Source of the DNA: DATJOJ01 sp035507035
GTDB taxonomy: Bacteria; Acidobacteriota; Terriglobia; Terriglobales; Acidobacteriaceae
Direction: 5' to 3'
Assembly: GCA_035507035.1 (NCBI GenBank)
Contig: DATJOJ010000061.1
Coordinates: 178,527-242,526, forward strand
Length of the DNA: 64,000 nt
Below are positions 28,229 to 37,049 of this stretch, piece by piece. Position 1 is the stretch's first letter; each line of letters opens with the position of its first letter. A model generated the notes under the pieces. The model saw only the letters and a list, made by a program, of their open reading frames with translations. It had not been told where the DNA came from and made no database searches. The translations under genes were made by a program, and so were the position numbers.

Positions 28229-28915
28229 TTATCTCCCTACTAACGAATTGACCTCGATCGCCAGCCCCAATTGCCTCGCGCCCCAGTTTGAGAGAGCAGA
28301 GATCGAGCTGCAGTCCTTCACAATCCAGTCAGCACCGGCACCCTGAAGGGTATCTTCCTCCGCGGTGGTCTTCACCGCAATTACCCGCGCTCCTGCCGCT
28401 TTTCCGGAGCGAATTCCAGCCGGGGCATCTTCTATCACAACGCAATCTGTTGCCGCTAAACCCAGCGCCGCCGCCGCTGCCAGATATGGTTCAGGATGTG
28501 GCTTGCCATTTTGCACATCAGTGCAGGTGAGTAAGTGTTTCGGTGCCAGCAACCCCGCCGCGCCCAGACGCGCCAGCGCGAGCCGCCGCGTGCAAGAAGT
28601 CACAATCGTCCAGCGTTCCGGTGGCAGGGAGTTAAGCAGTTCGACCGCCCCAGAGAGCGGCACGACTCCGCCCATATCTTCGAGTTCGCCGAGTTCGACC
28701 TTTGAGTTTTCTCGTTCAATATCCGCGTGAGGCAGATACTCACGTATCGTCGAGATACTTGGCCGCCCATGGGCTTTGCGAACCACTTCCTTTGGATCGA
28801 AGCCGTGCTCGCTAGCCCAGCGTGCCCAAACCCGCTCTACCGCGGGAGTGGAGTCGATCAGTACGCCATCCAAATCAAACAGAACTGCACTGCAGGCGAT
28901 CCGGACCGTGCCCAC
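28229..28915 (-). CDS. HAD-family phosphatase (subfamily IA)
   Basis: A 228-residue haloacid dehalogenase phosphatase, probably acting on a small sugar phosphate. The nucleophile motif FDLDGVLID has Asp 14 and Asp 16. Motif II is TSCT, Lys is in GKPHPEPY and the metal Asp pair is in VIEDAPAGI. The helical cap sits between motifs I and II, as in the YfbT/GPP1 type. The GTG start shares one base with the AsmA stop (TAGTG), so the two are translationally coupled. Confidence 0.87.
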   Translation of the reverse strand: MGTVRIACSAVLFDLDGVLIDSTPAVERVWARWASEHGFDPKEVVRKAHGRPSISTIREYLPHADIERENSKVELGELEDMGGVVPLSGAVELLNSLPPERWTIVTSCTRRLALARLGAAGLLAPKHLLTCTDVQNGKPHPEPYLAAAAALGLAATDCVVIEDAPAGIRSGKAAGARVIAVKTTAEEDTLQGAGADWIVKDCSSISALSNWGARQLGLAIEVNSLVGR

Positions 28916-30582
28916 TATTGCTTCTTCTTCCCAAACAGCCCGGAAAGGCCCTGGACAATACTGCTGGGGTTCTGCCCTTTGAACTGACTGTTCAACATGC
29001 CCTTCACATCCGGCATGAACTTCGGATCGGACGTCGTTCCCTGTATGAAGAACGGAATCGCGGCGTTCTTGTTTCCCAAGCCTGCGATCTGAGTAAGGCC
29101 GCCCATCACAGCGCCGCTCGGCTTGGCTTCCATGTGATAGTTAAGAGCGTTTTGCGGGCTGATGGTGCCGCTTCCAGTGACCACGCCAAGCGATGGAATG
29201 TTCAGGTTCACGTTCTGTGTGGTGATGCCTTCCGGTGCCACGTGCGCATCGGTACTGAAATTCTGGATCGTAGTGTTGGAGCCCGTTTTGGCGCCGCTCA
29301 GCGCAGAAATCGCCGCCATCTTCGATCCAAGGTCGAAGCCCTGTAGCTGAGTGTTGGCCAGTTGCACCGGACCGTTGATGACCAACTTGTCTACCGGGCC
29401 GGTGATTGTGAAATTCGCAGTGAGCGTTCCGCCTTTGAGCGACGATCCCGAGGGGAGCGTCACTCCCATCGCCGGCAACATCGGCACAAGATCGTCGACT
29501 GGCATGTTCGCGGCATTGAGCTTCATGTTAAGGACGGTGGTAGCGGGTTGAATCTGGTAAGTGCCGGTGAGCCGCGCCAAGGCCTTGCCAATGGTGACAT
29601 CGCACTGTGTGAGGTCGCCGGACTGCTTCTGCAAATCGTAATTGGTCGCATACTTCAGATCGACAGATTTCGGTGCAGGCGAGCCTTTCGGCGAAGCTTT
29701 CAATTTGCTCACGGTTGCCGTGCCGCTGCTTTGTGCCTGACGGCCGTTAGAACTTACGGTTCCGTTGAAATCAGCCATACCGGCGATACCGGAGTCGGAC
29801 GGAACAAAACCGGAAGCTTCGAGGTTTAGCTGACTGACGTTGACCTTGGCGTCGAAGGGAGTGAGCGAAGCGTCGGACGAATCTATCGGTCCAGCCGTAC
29901 CATTCAGTTTTGCCGTACCCCCACCGGGCAAACCAGCAGAAAGTGTGAACGGAAATTTGGAGGTGAAGGAGAAATTTTCAACGCTGATGTCGACATTCGA
30001 ATAAACCTGCGGCTTTTCTCGCGAGCCGACATTGGCCATGGTCACCGTGCCATTCTTCACATTCAGCTTCCCGACGGCAAGATCGGGATTAGATCCCGCT
30101 GGCGGAGGATCGTCCCCGGCCTTTTTAGCGGTCGACGGGTTGTTAGGAGCTGCCGGCGCTTTTCCTTCCGCTGCACGGGTCGGTGCGGGCGTAGACTTGC
30201 CTCCGATGCTCGAGAAGTTCCACCGGCCAGATGCGTTCTTCAAAAGTGACACTTGCGGGTCGCTCAGGGTTATCTCAGTGACGCGCAAGGATTTAGAGAA
30301 GATCAGCGGCATCATCTCTACGCCTACATCCAGCGACTTGGCCTTTACGAAAGGTTGGTTACTGAAAGCCGGGTCGTCGGATATGGCAACGTTGTCCGCC
30401 GAGACGCTGCCGCCGAGAATCGATAGATGTAGCTCGCCAATGGTGACCTGACGTCCCAAGGCGGTGTCGAGCTGTGACTGGATCTGTGGGCGGAACATGT
30501 TGACGTTGATAATGAAGGGAAGAGCGATGGCGATAACGATCAGGACTACGATCACGATTCCGATGATCTTGAGGATTTTCAT
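28915..30582 (-). CDS. AsmA-family envelope protein
   Basis: A 555-residue protein with one N-terminal transmembrane helix (about 5-27) followed by a long beta-rich periplasmic part. The family start is clear: FRPQIQSQLDTALGRQVTIG, then LSLLGG-like and LSDPQVSLLKNASGRWNF. A Pro/Ala-rich insert at about 135-165 breaks the N-terminal domain. The C-terminal AsmA-type repeat contains KGGTLTANFTITGP. AsmA-like proteins are thought to help move phospholipids to the outer membrane. GGAGG lies nine bases before the ATG. The gene is divergent from the LacI regulator and overlaps the HAD gene. Confidence 0.85.
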   Translation of the reverse strand: MKILKIIGIVIVVLIVIAIALPFIINVNMFRPQIQSQLDTALGRQVTIGELHLSILGGSVSADNVAISDDPAFSNQPFVKAKSLDVGVEMMPLIFSKSLRVTEITLSDPQVSLLKNASGRWNFSSIGGKSTPAPTRAAEGKAPAAPNNPSTAKKAGDDPPPAGSNPDLAVGKLNVKNGTVTMANVGSREKPQVYSNVDISVENFSFTSKFPFTLSAGLPGGGTAKLNGTAGPIDSSDASLTPFDAKVNVSQLNLEASGFVPSDSGIAGMADFNGTVSSNGRQAQSSGTATVSKLKASPKGSPAPKSVDLKYATNYDLQKQSGDLTQCDVTIGKALARLTGTYQIQPATTVLNMKLNAANMPVDDLVPMLPAMGVTLPSGSSLKGGTLTANFTITGPVDKLVINGPVQLANTQLQGFDLGSKMAAISALSGAKTGSNTTIQNFSTDAHVAPEGITTQNVNLNIPSLGVVTGSGTISPQNALNYHMEAKPSGAVMGGLTQIAGLGNKNAAIPFFIQGTTSDPKFMPDVKGMLNSQFKGQNPSSIVQGLSGLFGKKKQ

Positions 30583-30708
30583 AAGCAGGTCCTCCGTATG
30601 GAGTTAGTTTCGTTTGGATGACCGCTACTCGCGTAAGGTGAGCCGAAGCAAGTCTATCAAAAAGGATAATCTTATGGCCGATTTCTTGCCTTATTTGGCC
30701 ATATCGGC

Positions 30709-30775
30709 TTGACACAATCAGCCCTCTCTGCTGTAGTAGTGCGCCAGAAGTAGCGCGAATTGCGCCATTCGCGCT
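30709..30775 (+). promoter_or_regulatory. Promoter with downstream palindrome for the LacI regulator
   Basis: TTGACA at 30709-30714, a 17-base spacer and TGTAGT at 30732-30737 form a good sigma-70 promoter. Just downstream, 30752-30775 is a perfect 9-bp palindrome (AGCGCGAAT / ATTCGCGCT, 6-base spacer) that ends 12 bases before the ATG. It suits a LacI operator for self-control. Confidence 0.6.
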
Positions 30776-30787
30776 CCGCCTCGGTTC

Positions 30788-31846
30788 ATGAAGCGTGCCA
30801 CGATCACTATTCGGGACGTCGCCAAGGAAAGCGGTTTTTCCTCCACGACGGTCTCAATCGTGCTCAATAACGCTCCTCTCGCACGTTACATCCCCGATAA
30901 CACCAAGAAACGAATCGAGCGGGCCGCCAAGAAGCTTGGCTATCGCCCGAATTTGTTTGCCCGGTCTCTGCGCAGCCAGCGCAGCCACACCGTCGGAGTC
31001 ATGGTTTTTGACATGACGGATCCCTACTGCACCCTGGTGCTGCGCGGCATCGAGAACTCCCTTTACCAGTCGAATTACTTGCCGATTCTTACCGACGTTC
31101 ACAACGAGCGTAGTCGCTTCGAGCGTTACCTCGAACTGCTGCTCGACCGCCGGGTGGAAGCGCTGATCGTTCTCGCCAACTGGCTTTTTGTCGACATCGA
31201 TGTTCTCGCCGATTTGGAGAAAAGCGCTATTCCCACGGTGATGATCGGCAGGGAACTCAACACTGATTCCATCAGCTCGGTGATCGTCGACAACGAGCTT
31301 GGCGGCCACATGGCGTTGGAACATCTTTATGCCCTTGGGCATCGCAAAATCGCCTTTATTCGGGGCCCAAAAACTCTGTCCGACAGTGCGCCGCGATGGA
31401 AGGGCATTCGGACTTTCGCCAAAGAGCGCGGCCTCGAACTCGACCCACGGCTAATTGTCGACCTGCCCGAATCCCGCGACCCAATCTCCAGTTTTGAAGT
31501 CGGCTGCAAGTTGACCGAGGAACTGTTGAAGCACAAACATGCTTTTACCGCCCTGGTCGCCTTCGACGACCTCACGGCGTTTGGCGCGATCCGCGCACTG
31601 GCGAAAGCCGGTTTGCATGTGCCCGAACAGTGCTCCGTCACCGGTTTTGACGATGTGGCAGCCTCCAGCTTATCCACCCCGCCGCTCACTACTGTCCGCC
31701 AACCCATGGCGGCTATGGGAACCATGGCTGCCGGAATAGCCATCGAGGCGCTCAATGCAATGCTCGAAAAACGAAGCCTTCCTGCTGTCCATCGCAAAAT
31801 CGCTCCTGAATTGGCAGTCCGAGAGTCGACTCGTGCCCTGTTGTGA
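30788..31846 (+). CDS. LacI-family transcriptional regulator
   Basis: A 352-residue repressor-type regulator. The N-terminal helix-turn-helix is typical of LacI proteins: TIRDVAKESGFSSTTVSIVLN (about 7-27), followed by the hinge and GYRPNLFARSL. The C-terminal periplasmic-binding-like domain begins near residue 65 (VGVMVFDMTDPY) and ends with the family pattern VTGFDDVAASSLSTPPLTTVRQP. The effector is unknown. No sugar-transport or catabolic operon is next to it; AsmA lies divergent and may be the target. See the palindrome at 30752-30775. Confidence 0.92.
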   Translation: MKRATITIRDVAKESGFSSTTVSIVLNNAPLARYIPDNTKKRIERAAKKLGYRPNLFARSLRSQRSHTVGVMVFDMTDPYCTLVLRGIENSLYQSNYLPILTDVHNERSRFERYLELLLDRRVEALIVLANWLFVDIDVLADLEKSAIPTVMIGRELNTDSISSVIVDNELGGHMALEHLYALGHRKIAFIRGPKTLSDSAPRWKGIRTFAKERGLELDPRLIVDLPESRDPISSFEVGCKLTEELLKHKHAFTALVAFDDLTAFGAIRALAKAGLHVPEQCSVTGFDDVAASSLSTPPLTTVRQPMAAMGTMAAGIAIEALNAMLEKRSLPAVHRKIAPELAVRESTRALL

Positions 31847-31868
31847 TCTATCTTGAGAACTGACTATT

Positions 31869-33068
31869 TCAACCCACATGGGCATGTTGGCGAGTTGGTT
31901 TGATGGTCGCGAGGGCTTGCTCGAGATCCGCAATCAGATCATCAGCATTCTCGATTCCGACGGACAATCGAATTAATTGTTCTGTGATTCCCATCTTTTC
32001 CCGATGCTCGGCAGGAATCATGGCATGAGAAGTCAGCACCGGGATGGAGACTAGGGAATCCACTCCGCCCAGGCTAGGCGCAAGCGTAAACAGATTCAGC
32101 GCCTCGCTGAGTTTTCGTGCATCATCGCCCGAGCCCTCGACCTCGAAGCTGACCATGCCTCCGCCGCCATTCATCTGCGTCATTGCGAGCGCGCGCTGGG
32201 GATGATTTTCCAGAAACGGATAATGCACGCTTCGCACCGCGTGATTTCGTGACAGAGCCTGTGCCACCTGCAAGGCATTTTTGTTTTGCTGTTGCACCCG
32301 AACTGCAAGCGTCTTGATTCCACGCAACAAAAGAAACGCAGCGTGCGGATCCATTACCCCGCCGAGCGTAGTCCTCGTGTTGTGAATCAGTTCGATCAGG
32401 TCCCCGCGTCCCGCCACGACCCCACAAATGACATCATGATGCCCAGCGAAATACTTCGTTCCGGAATGCATCACCAGGTCAATCCCAAATTCCACCGGAC
32501 GGCAGTTGATGGGCGTCGCGAAAGTGCTGTCAATCATGGTGAGCAATTTGTGCCTTTTCGCAATCGCAACCGCACGCCGCAAGTCCACTACTCGCAACGT
32601 GGGATTCGTGGGAGATTCGAGATATAGCAGCTTTGTGTTTGGCCGGATAGCGCGTTCATGCTGCTCGTATTCAGTCGTATCCACAAACGTCGTTTCAATA
32701 CCCAGCTTGGGTAGCCAGTGGCCAAAGAACTTCGTGGCGCCGCCGTAGATATCCCGCTGCGCTACGACATGATCGCCGGCTTGCAGCAGAGCGAGCACCG
32801 AAGTCGTGATCGCATTCATGCCCGAGGAGAACAGCAATGCCCGGTCCGTTCCCTCCAACTCCGCGATCGCCTTCTCGGCGACTGTATTAGTTGGATTGCC
32901 GTACCGGGTATAAAACGTATCGGTAGGAGTGACGCGCAGTTGTTCTTTGTTGTCGCGAACCTCGAAGGTGGAAGTCTGGTAAATGGGTGTCGCCAAAGGC
33001 GCATTCTTCCTGCTTATGTCGGTGCCGGCGCGAACTGCCTTGGTTTCTGGACGATGCTCTCTTGTCAC
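31869..33068 (-). CDS. Trans-sulfuration PLP enzyme (cystathionine gamma-synthase / lyase family)
   Basis: A 399-residue cytoplasmic PLP enzyme of the Cys/Met metabolism family. The PLP Lys is in SGTKYFAGHHD (about Lys 205), YxRxxxPT appears as YTRYGNPT, and the SSGMNAITT and SPTNPTLRVVDL motifs are intact. It could be a cystathionine gamma-lyase, gamma-synthase or methionine gamma-lyase; sequence alone does not separate them. The start is GTG 33068 with AAGGAG eight bases upstream. It is divergent from the SDR gene and convergent with LacI. Confidence 0.9.
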   Translation of the reverse strand: MTREHRPETKAVRAGTDISRKNAPLATPIYQTSTFEVRDNKEQLRVTPTDTFYTRYGNPTNTVAEKAIAELEGTDRALLFSSGMNAITTSVLALLQAGDHVVAQRDIYGGATKFFGHWLPKLGIETTFVDTTEYEQHERAIRPNTKLLYLESPTNPTLRVVDLRRAVAIAKRHKLLTMIDSTFATPINCRPVEFGIDLVMHSGTKYFAGHHDVICGVVAGRGDLIELIHNTRTTLGGVMDPHAAFLLLRGIKTLAVRVQQQNKNALQVAQALSRNHAVRSVHYPFLENHPQRALAMTQMNGGGGMVSFEVEGSGDDARKLSEALNLFTLAPSLGGVDSLVSIPVLTSHAMIPAEHREKMGITEQLIRLSVGIENADDLIADLEQALATIKPTRQHAHVG

Positions 33069-33132
33069 AAGCGCTCTCCTTGCCTATTCCCTAAGCGTAT
33101 CGCTCGCTGGCGGTGCGGGCAAGCGCTGAGCT

Positions 33133-33138
33133 TATAAT
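33133..33138 (+). promoter_or_regulatory. Perfect -10 box for the SDR gene
   Basis: TATAAT at 33133-33138, 25 bases before the ATG at 33163, in the 94-base divergent gap. No good -35 is visible at the standard distance. Confidence 0.35.
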
Positions 33139-33162
33139 TCATCTTCGCGATTTTGAACTGAC

Positions 33163-33951
33163 ATGGATCTAGGATTGAAAAACCGCGTGGCCATCGTGGC
33201 TGCGTCCAGTCAAGGCATTGGCCGCGCGACTGCCGAGGCTTTTGCCGCGGAAGGCTGCCGCGTGGCGATGTGTGCCAGAAACGCTCAGGCGCTTCAAGCT
33301 GCTGCGGGAAAGATCGGGCAACAATACGGCGCCGAACTGTTTTGTGCGCCAGTCGATGTAACCGACCCGGCTGCGGTGCGCGATTTCGTTTCGGAAACCG
33401 TCTCCAAATTCGGGAGCGCTGACATTTGTGTTACCAACGCCGGTGGTCCTCCGGCGAAGAGTTTCCTCGCCACAAGCACAGAAGACTGGCGAAAAGCAGT
33501 GGACGCCAACTTCCTGAGCGCAGTCTATTTCGCGCACGAAGTGATTCCTCACATGCAGCGGCGAAAATGGGGCCGCATCATTACCATTACGTCAATCACC
33601 ACCAAGCAGCCGGTTACAGATTTGGTTTTATCGAACGCAGTGCGCGCGGCCGTCGTCGGGCTGGTGAAGAGTCTCGCCAACGAATTTGGCAAAGATGGCA
33701 TACTGGTAAATAACGTCGGCCCCGGATTCACCGCGACGGATCGCCTGAAAGAGTTAGCGAAGGCGCAGGCCGCCAAGAGCGGCAAGTCTGAAAGAGAAAT
33801 ATTTGACGCGTGGGCACAAGATGCTCCCCTCAAGCGCCTTGGGGAGCCACGAGAAGTTGCAGATACCATCGTCTGGCTGGCTTCCGAGCGCGCGTCCTAT
33901 ATAACTGGCCAGACGGTTTTGGTTGATGGAGGAATGTACAAAGGGCTGTAA
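33163..33951 (+). CDS. Atypical short-chain dehydrogenase/reductase without the Tyr-Lys pair
   Basis: A 262-residue SDR fold. The cofactor loop is AASSQGIGRA (about 13-22) in place of the usual TGxxxGIG. NAG follows at about 92, and the Ser of the active site is in ITSITTK. Where a classical SDR has YxxxK, this protein has VLSNAVRAAV, so the catalytic Tyr and Lys are both absent. The C-terminus is normal (RLGEPREVADTIVWLAS, then TGQTVLVDGG). This is the pattern of the BKR-like SDR subgroup known for an imperfect active site. It may still bind NAD(P), but the reaction is uncertain. It is followed by an aminotransferase after 73 bases. Confidence 0.88.
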   Translation: MDLGLKNRVAIVAASSQGIGRATAEAFAAEGCRVAMCARNAQALQAAAGKIGQQYGAELFCAPVDVTDPAAVRDFVSETVSKFGSADICVTNAGGPPAKSFLATSTEDWRKAVDANFLSAVYFAHEVIPHMQRRKWGRIITITSITTKQPVTDLVLSNAVRAAVVGLVKSLANEFGKDGILVNNVGPGFTATDRLKELAKAQAAKSGKSEREIFDAWAQDAPLKRLGEPREVADTIVWLASERASYITGQTVLVDGGMYKGL

Positions 33952-33958
33952 ACGCCCT

Positions 33959-33993
33959 CGTCATTCCGAGAAGCGTTAGCGACGAGGAATCTG
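33959..33993. repeat. TCATTCCGAG-type intergenic element, copy 1
   Basis: CGTCATTCCGAG, then AAGCGTTAGCGAC, then GAGGAATCTG. The outer ATTCC/GGAAT pair and the inner GCGTTAGCG give a short imperfect hairpin. A similar piece, ATCCCGAG...AGGGATCT, is at 58878-58923. It lies right after the SDR stop codon. Confidence 0.5.
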
Positions 33994-34024
33994 TTTTGGA
34001 TTTTATTGGGTTCTTCTAAACCAC

Positions 34025-35212
34025 ATGCAACCCTTAGCTTCCCGCATGGCCGTGATGACTGGTGAAGGAGCGCTCTCGGTTTTCGCGCGCGCCAAGGAAT
34101 TGGAACGGCAGGGTCGCTCCATCATTCATCTGGAACTTGGCGAGCCGGATTTCCATCCCGACGCGCCCGTGCGCGAAGCCCTCAAGCAGGCTGTCGATCA
34201 AGGCAAAGACCGTTATTGCACCGTCGCGGGGGTTCGCGAGCTACGCGTCGCCATCGCCGACTATCTTCATCAGACTCGCAATCTTCGCGTCTCCGCTGAC
34301 AACATTGTGATCGCTCCGGGATGCAAAATCGCTCTGTTTATGGCGATGATGGCCTTGATCGATCCGGGTGACGAAGTTCTCTATCCTGATCCCGGCTTTC
34401 CTGGCTATCCTTCCATCACGCTGGGACTCGGCGGTGTTGCCGTCCCGTTTGAACTTTCGGAAAAGCGAAACTTCCAGCCAAATGTTGACGAGATTGCCGC
34501 AAAGATTTCTCCCCGCACAAAAATTCTGATCACCAACTCGCCTGGTAATCCCACAGGTACGGTTTATTCCGACGCCGTGCAGCGCGGGATGGCGGAACTT
34601 GCAGTAAAGCATGACTTGCTGGTGGTTTCTGACGAAATCTACGCCCGGGTAATCTACGGCCCAGAATACATCTCCATGCTCAGCTACCCCGGCATGGAGG
34701 AGCGGACGCTGATCCTCGATGGCTTCTCAAAAAGCTTTGCTATGACCGGTTGGCGGCTGGGCTATACCGTCGCTCCTCCGCGACTTGTTCCCGCGCTCGA
34801 GATGCTGGCGATCAATAGCTACACCTGCGTCGCGGAGTTCACCCAATATGCGGCGATCAAAGCACTGAAGGACGGTGGCGGGGCGACCCCATGTATGGTT
34901 GGAGAATTTGCCAAAAGGCGCGAGCAATTTATTCGTGATCTCAACCGAATTCCCGGTTTTCGCTGCCTGGCGCCGGAGGGAGCTTTTTACGCATGGGTCA
35001 ACATAGCGGAGACGGGAAGGACTGCCGAAGACTTGTGCCGCATCATGCTGGAAGAAGCGGGGGTGGCGGCTATCCCTGGCGCTGCCTTTGGCGATGCTGG
35101 AAAGGACTTCATCCGCTTTTCTTTTGCATCTTCGATCACGAATTTGCAAGAGGCCGTTCAACGTATTCAGAAGGTTTCAACAGCATGGCAGGCCAGTGCG
35201 GCACTGAGATAG
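34025..35212 (+). CDS. Class I aminotransferase
   Basis: A 395-residue fold-type I PLP aminotransferase that moves an amino group between an amino acid and a 2-keto acid. The PLP Lys is in GFSKSFAMTGWR (about Lys 236). NSPGNPTGTVY (about 170-181), DEIYARVIY and the C-terminal Arg in DFIRFSF are all typical of the aspartate/aromatic group. The first residues after MQPLASRM resemble alanine/aspartate aminotransferases. The neighbouring thrC and thrB suggest aspartate-family metabolism, but the true substrate is unproved. ATG 34025 opens the frame cleanly. Confidence 0.9.
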   Translation: MQPLASRMAVMTGEGALSVFARAKELERQGRSIIHLELGEPDFHPDAPVREALKQAVDQGKDRYCTVAGVRELRVAIADYLHQTRNLRVSADNIVIAPGCKIALFMAMMALIDPGDEVLYPDPGFPGYPSITLGLGGVAVPFELSEKRNFQPNVDEIAAKISPRTKILITNSPGNPTGTVYSDAVQRGMAELAVKHDLLVVSDEIYARVIYGPEYISMLSYPGMEERTLILDGFSKSFAMTGWRLGYTVAPPRLVPALEMLAINSYTCVAEFTQYAAIKALKDGGGATPCMVGEFAKRREQFIRDLNRIPGFRCLAPEGAFYAWVNIAETGRTAEDLCRIMLEEAGVAAIPGAAFGDAGKDFIRFSFASSITNLQEAVQRIQKVSTAWQASAALR

Positions 35213-35230
35213 CTGTGTGAAAGGTTATCC

Positions 35231-35638
35231 ATGATAGCGAAAAAGACGAAGAAGCGACCTGTTGCCAAGAAGTCGACGGCCTCGATGCGTCACATCCCTT
35301 GGAATTCTGTTCTGCTCGAGGATTTGAATCCCTTGCTGCAGCGGCAGTTCGTAGTGGGGCAGAACGTCATGCTGGCTCGCGTGCTCTTGAAGAAGGGTTG
35401 CGTGGTTCCTGAGCACAGTCACCATAATGAGCAGATTACCTACATTCTCGATGGCGCTCTAAAATTTTGGATCGACGGCAAAGTCATCGTCGTTCATGCT
35501 GGCGAAGTCCTCACCATTCCGCCGCACATGCCTCACAAGGCGGAGGCGCTCGAAGATACCGTCGACCTCGATGTCTTTAATCCGCCGCGGGCTGACTGGA
35601 TCGAGAAGACCGATCAATACCTTCGCGGCCAAAAATAA
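35231..35638 (+). CDS. Small cupin-domain protein
   Basis: A 135-residue single-domain cupin. Motif 1 is clear: PEHSHHNEQITYILDG (about 59-74), with three His and a Glu as metal ligands. Motif 2 is GEVLTIPPHMPHKAEAL. The first 20 residues are very basic (KKTKKRPVAKK). Function is unassigned; cupins bind or process small molecules and can also be regulatory. It lies 19 bases after the aminotransferase and about 40 before thrC on the same strand, so it is likely co-transcribed. Confidence 0.82.
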   Translation: MIAKKTKKRPVAKKSTASMRHIPWNSVLLEDLNPLLQRQFVVGQNVMLARVLLKKGCVVPEHSHHNEQITYILDGALKFWIDGKVIVVHAGEVLTIPPHMPHKAEALEDTVDLDVFNPPRADWIEKTDQYLRGQK

Positions 35639-35678
35639 TCGAATAAAATGGCATTCTCCGTGGCTTCCGCCATGAGGA

Positions 35679-37031
35679 ATGATGAGAATGGTTGAAACTT
35701 CCACTGAGGTTTTTGGGAGGAGTTCGCTCCGATGCATCACCTGTGGGGCACCCTCTGCTGCTCCGAGGGCAGACTTTCGCTGCTCTAGTTGCGGCGATTT
35801 GCTCGAAATCGTGTATGCGCAGCAGGATGCAGACGCGGCGACCCTGAAACGCGTCTGGCTCACTCGTCGTACTTCATCGCTTCCCTTGGATCAAAGCGGT
35901 GTCTGGCGTTTCCGTGAGTTGTTGCCGGCCTTCGATACCGACAGTGTAATTACGCTTCGCGAGGGCAATACTCCGATATACAAATTACCGCGCTGTGCCG
36001 CCATCGCCGGCGTGGAGCGCCTTTACGCCAAGCATCAGGGAATGAATCCTACCGGTTCGTTCAAAGACACCGGCATGACGGTCGCCGCCTCCGCCGGATG
36101 CACCGAAGGTTTTCGCTGGGTGGCATGCGCCTCGACCGGCAATACATCGGCTTCCATGGCTGCTTACGCTGCTCGCGGAGGAATGCGCAGCCTGGTGCTC
36201 ATTCCGGAAGGCAAAGTTTCTTGGGGAAAGCTTTCGCAGGCGCTCGACTACGGCGCCGTTACGTGTCAGTTGAAAACCGATTTCGACGGCTGCCTGCGAG
36301 TGTTGAACGAAGTCGTACAGCGCATGCCGATTTACCTTCTCAATTCGGTGAATCCCTTTCGCATCGAGGGACAAAAGACCGCCGCGATCGAACTGCTCGA
36401 ACAATTCGATTGGCAGGTGCCGGACCACGTGATCGTTCCGGGCGGGAACCTGGGCAATTCATCGGCGCTGGGAAAAGGCTTCCTCGAAATGATGGAACTG
36501 GGTTTCATCTCCAGCCTGCCGCGAATTTCCATAATCCAGGCCGAAGGCGCAAACGCATTGGTTCGAACCATACGGGAAACCAATGGCACAAGGCTCATTT
36601 CCGTCCACGCCGAAACCGCCGCCAGCGCGATTCGTATCGGTACCCCGGCGTCGTGGAAGAAAGCGGTGAGAATTCTGCAATTGACCGGGGGGACGGTCGA
36701 GCAGGTCAGCGAGATTGAGATCGCATTGGCCAAAGCGGAAATCGGAGCCGAGGGAATCGGCTGCGAGCCAGCTTCGGCTGTAACGTTGGCTGGGCTCAAG
36801 AAATTAGCACGGCAAGGATTTGTGAAGCTCAAAGACACCGTAGTCCTGATTCTGACCGGGCACTTGCTCAAGGATCCAGAATTTACTTTGAAGTTTCACC
36901 GCGGCGAATTGTTTGGCTTCGGAACTCAAGAGGCCCAGATTCTCGCTTCCCAGCAACGGGCTCCCATTGTTCTCGACGCCACTGCCGATGCCGTTCTTCG
37001 CACACTGAAGCAAAACGAGGACCATCCATAA
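35679..37031 (+). CDS. thrC: Threonine synthase
   Basis: A 450-residue PLP enzyme that turns O-phosphohomoserine into threonine in the cytoplasm. A short N-terminal zinc-ribbon-like piece (CITC, then CSSC) comes first, as in some bacterial ThrC proteins. The PLP Lys is in GSFKDTGM (about Lys 129). STGNTSASMAAYAARGG and the phosphate-binding PGGNLGNSSALGKG follow. The gene starts at ATG 35679 with GAGGA just upstream. The next gene encodes homoserine kinase, so the last two steps of threonine synthesis are side by side, and this fixes the assignment. Confidence 0.93.
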   Translation: MMRMVETSTEVFGRSSLRCITCGAPSAAPRADFRCSSCGDLLEIVYAQQDADAATLKRVWLTRRTSSLPLDQSGVWRFRELLPAFDTDSVITLREGNTPIYKLPRCAAIAGVERLYAKHQGMNPTGSFKDTGMTVAASAGCTEGFRWVACASTGNTSASMAAYAARGGMRSLVLIPEGKVSWGKLSQALDYGAVTCQLKTDFDGCLRVLNEVVQRMPIYLLNSVNPFRIEGQKTAAIELLEQFDWQVPDHVIVPGGNLGNSSALGKGFLEMMELGFISSLPRISIIQAEGANALVRTIRETNGTRLISVHAETAASAIRIGTPASWKKAVRILQLTGGTVEQVSEIEIALAKAEIGAEGIGCEPASAVTLAGLKKLARQGFVKLKDTVVLILTGHLLKDPEFTLKFHRGELFGFGTQEAQILASQQRAPIVLDATADAVLRTLKQNEDHP

Positions 37032-37049
37032 AACCCTCGCGCTCAGCTC

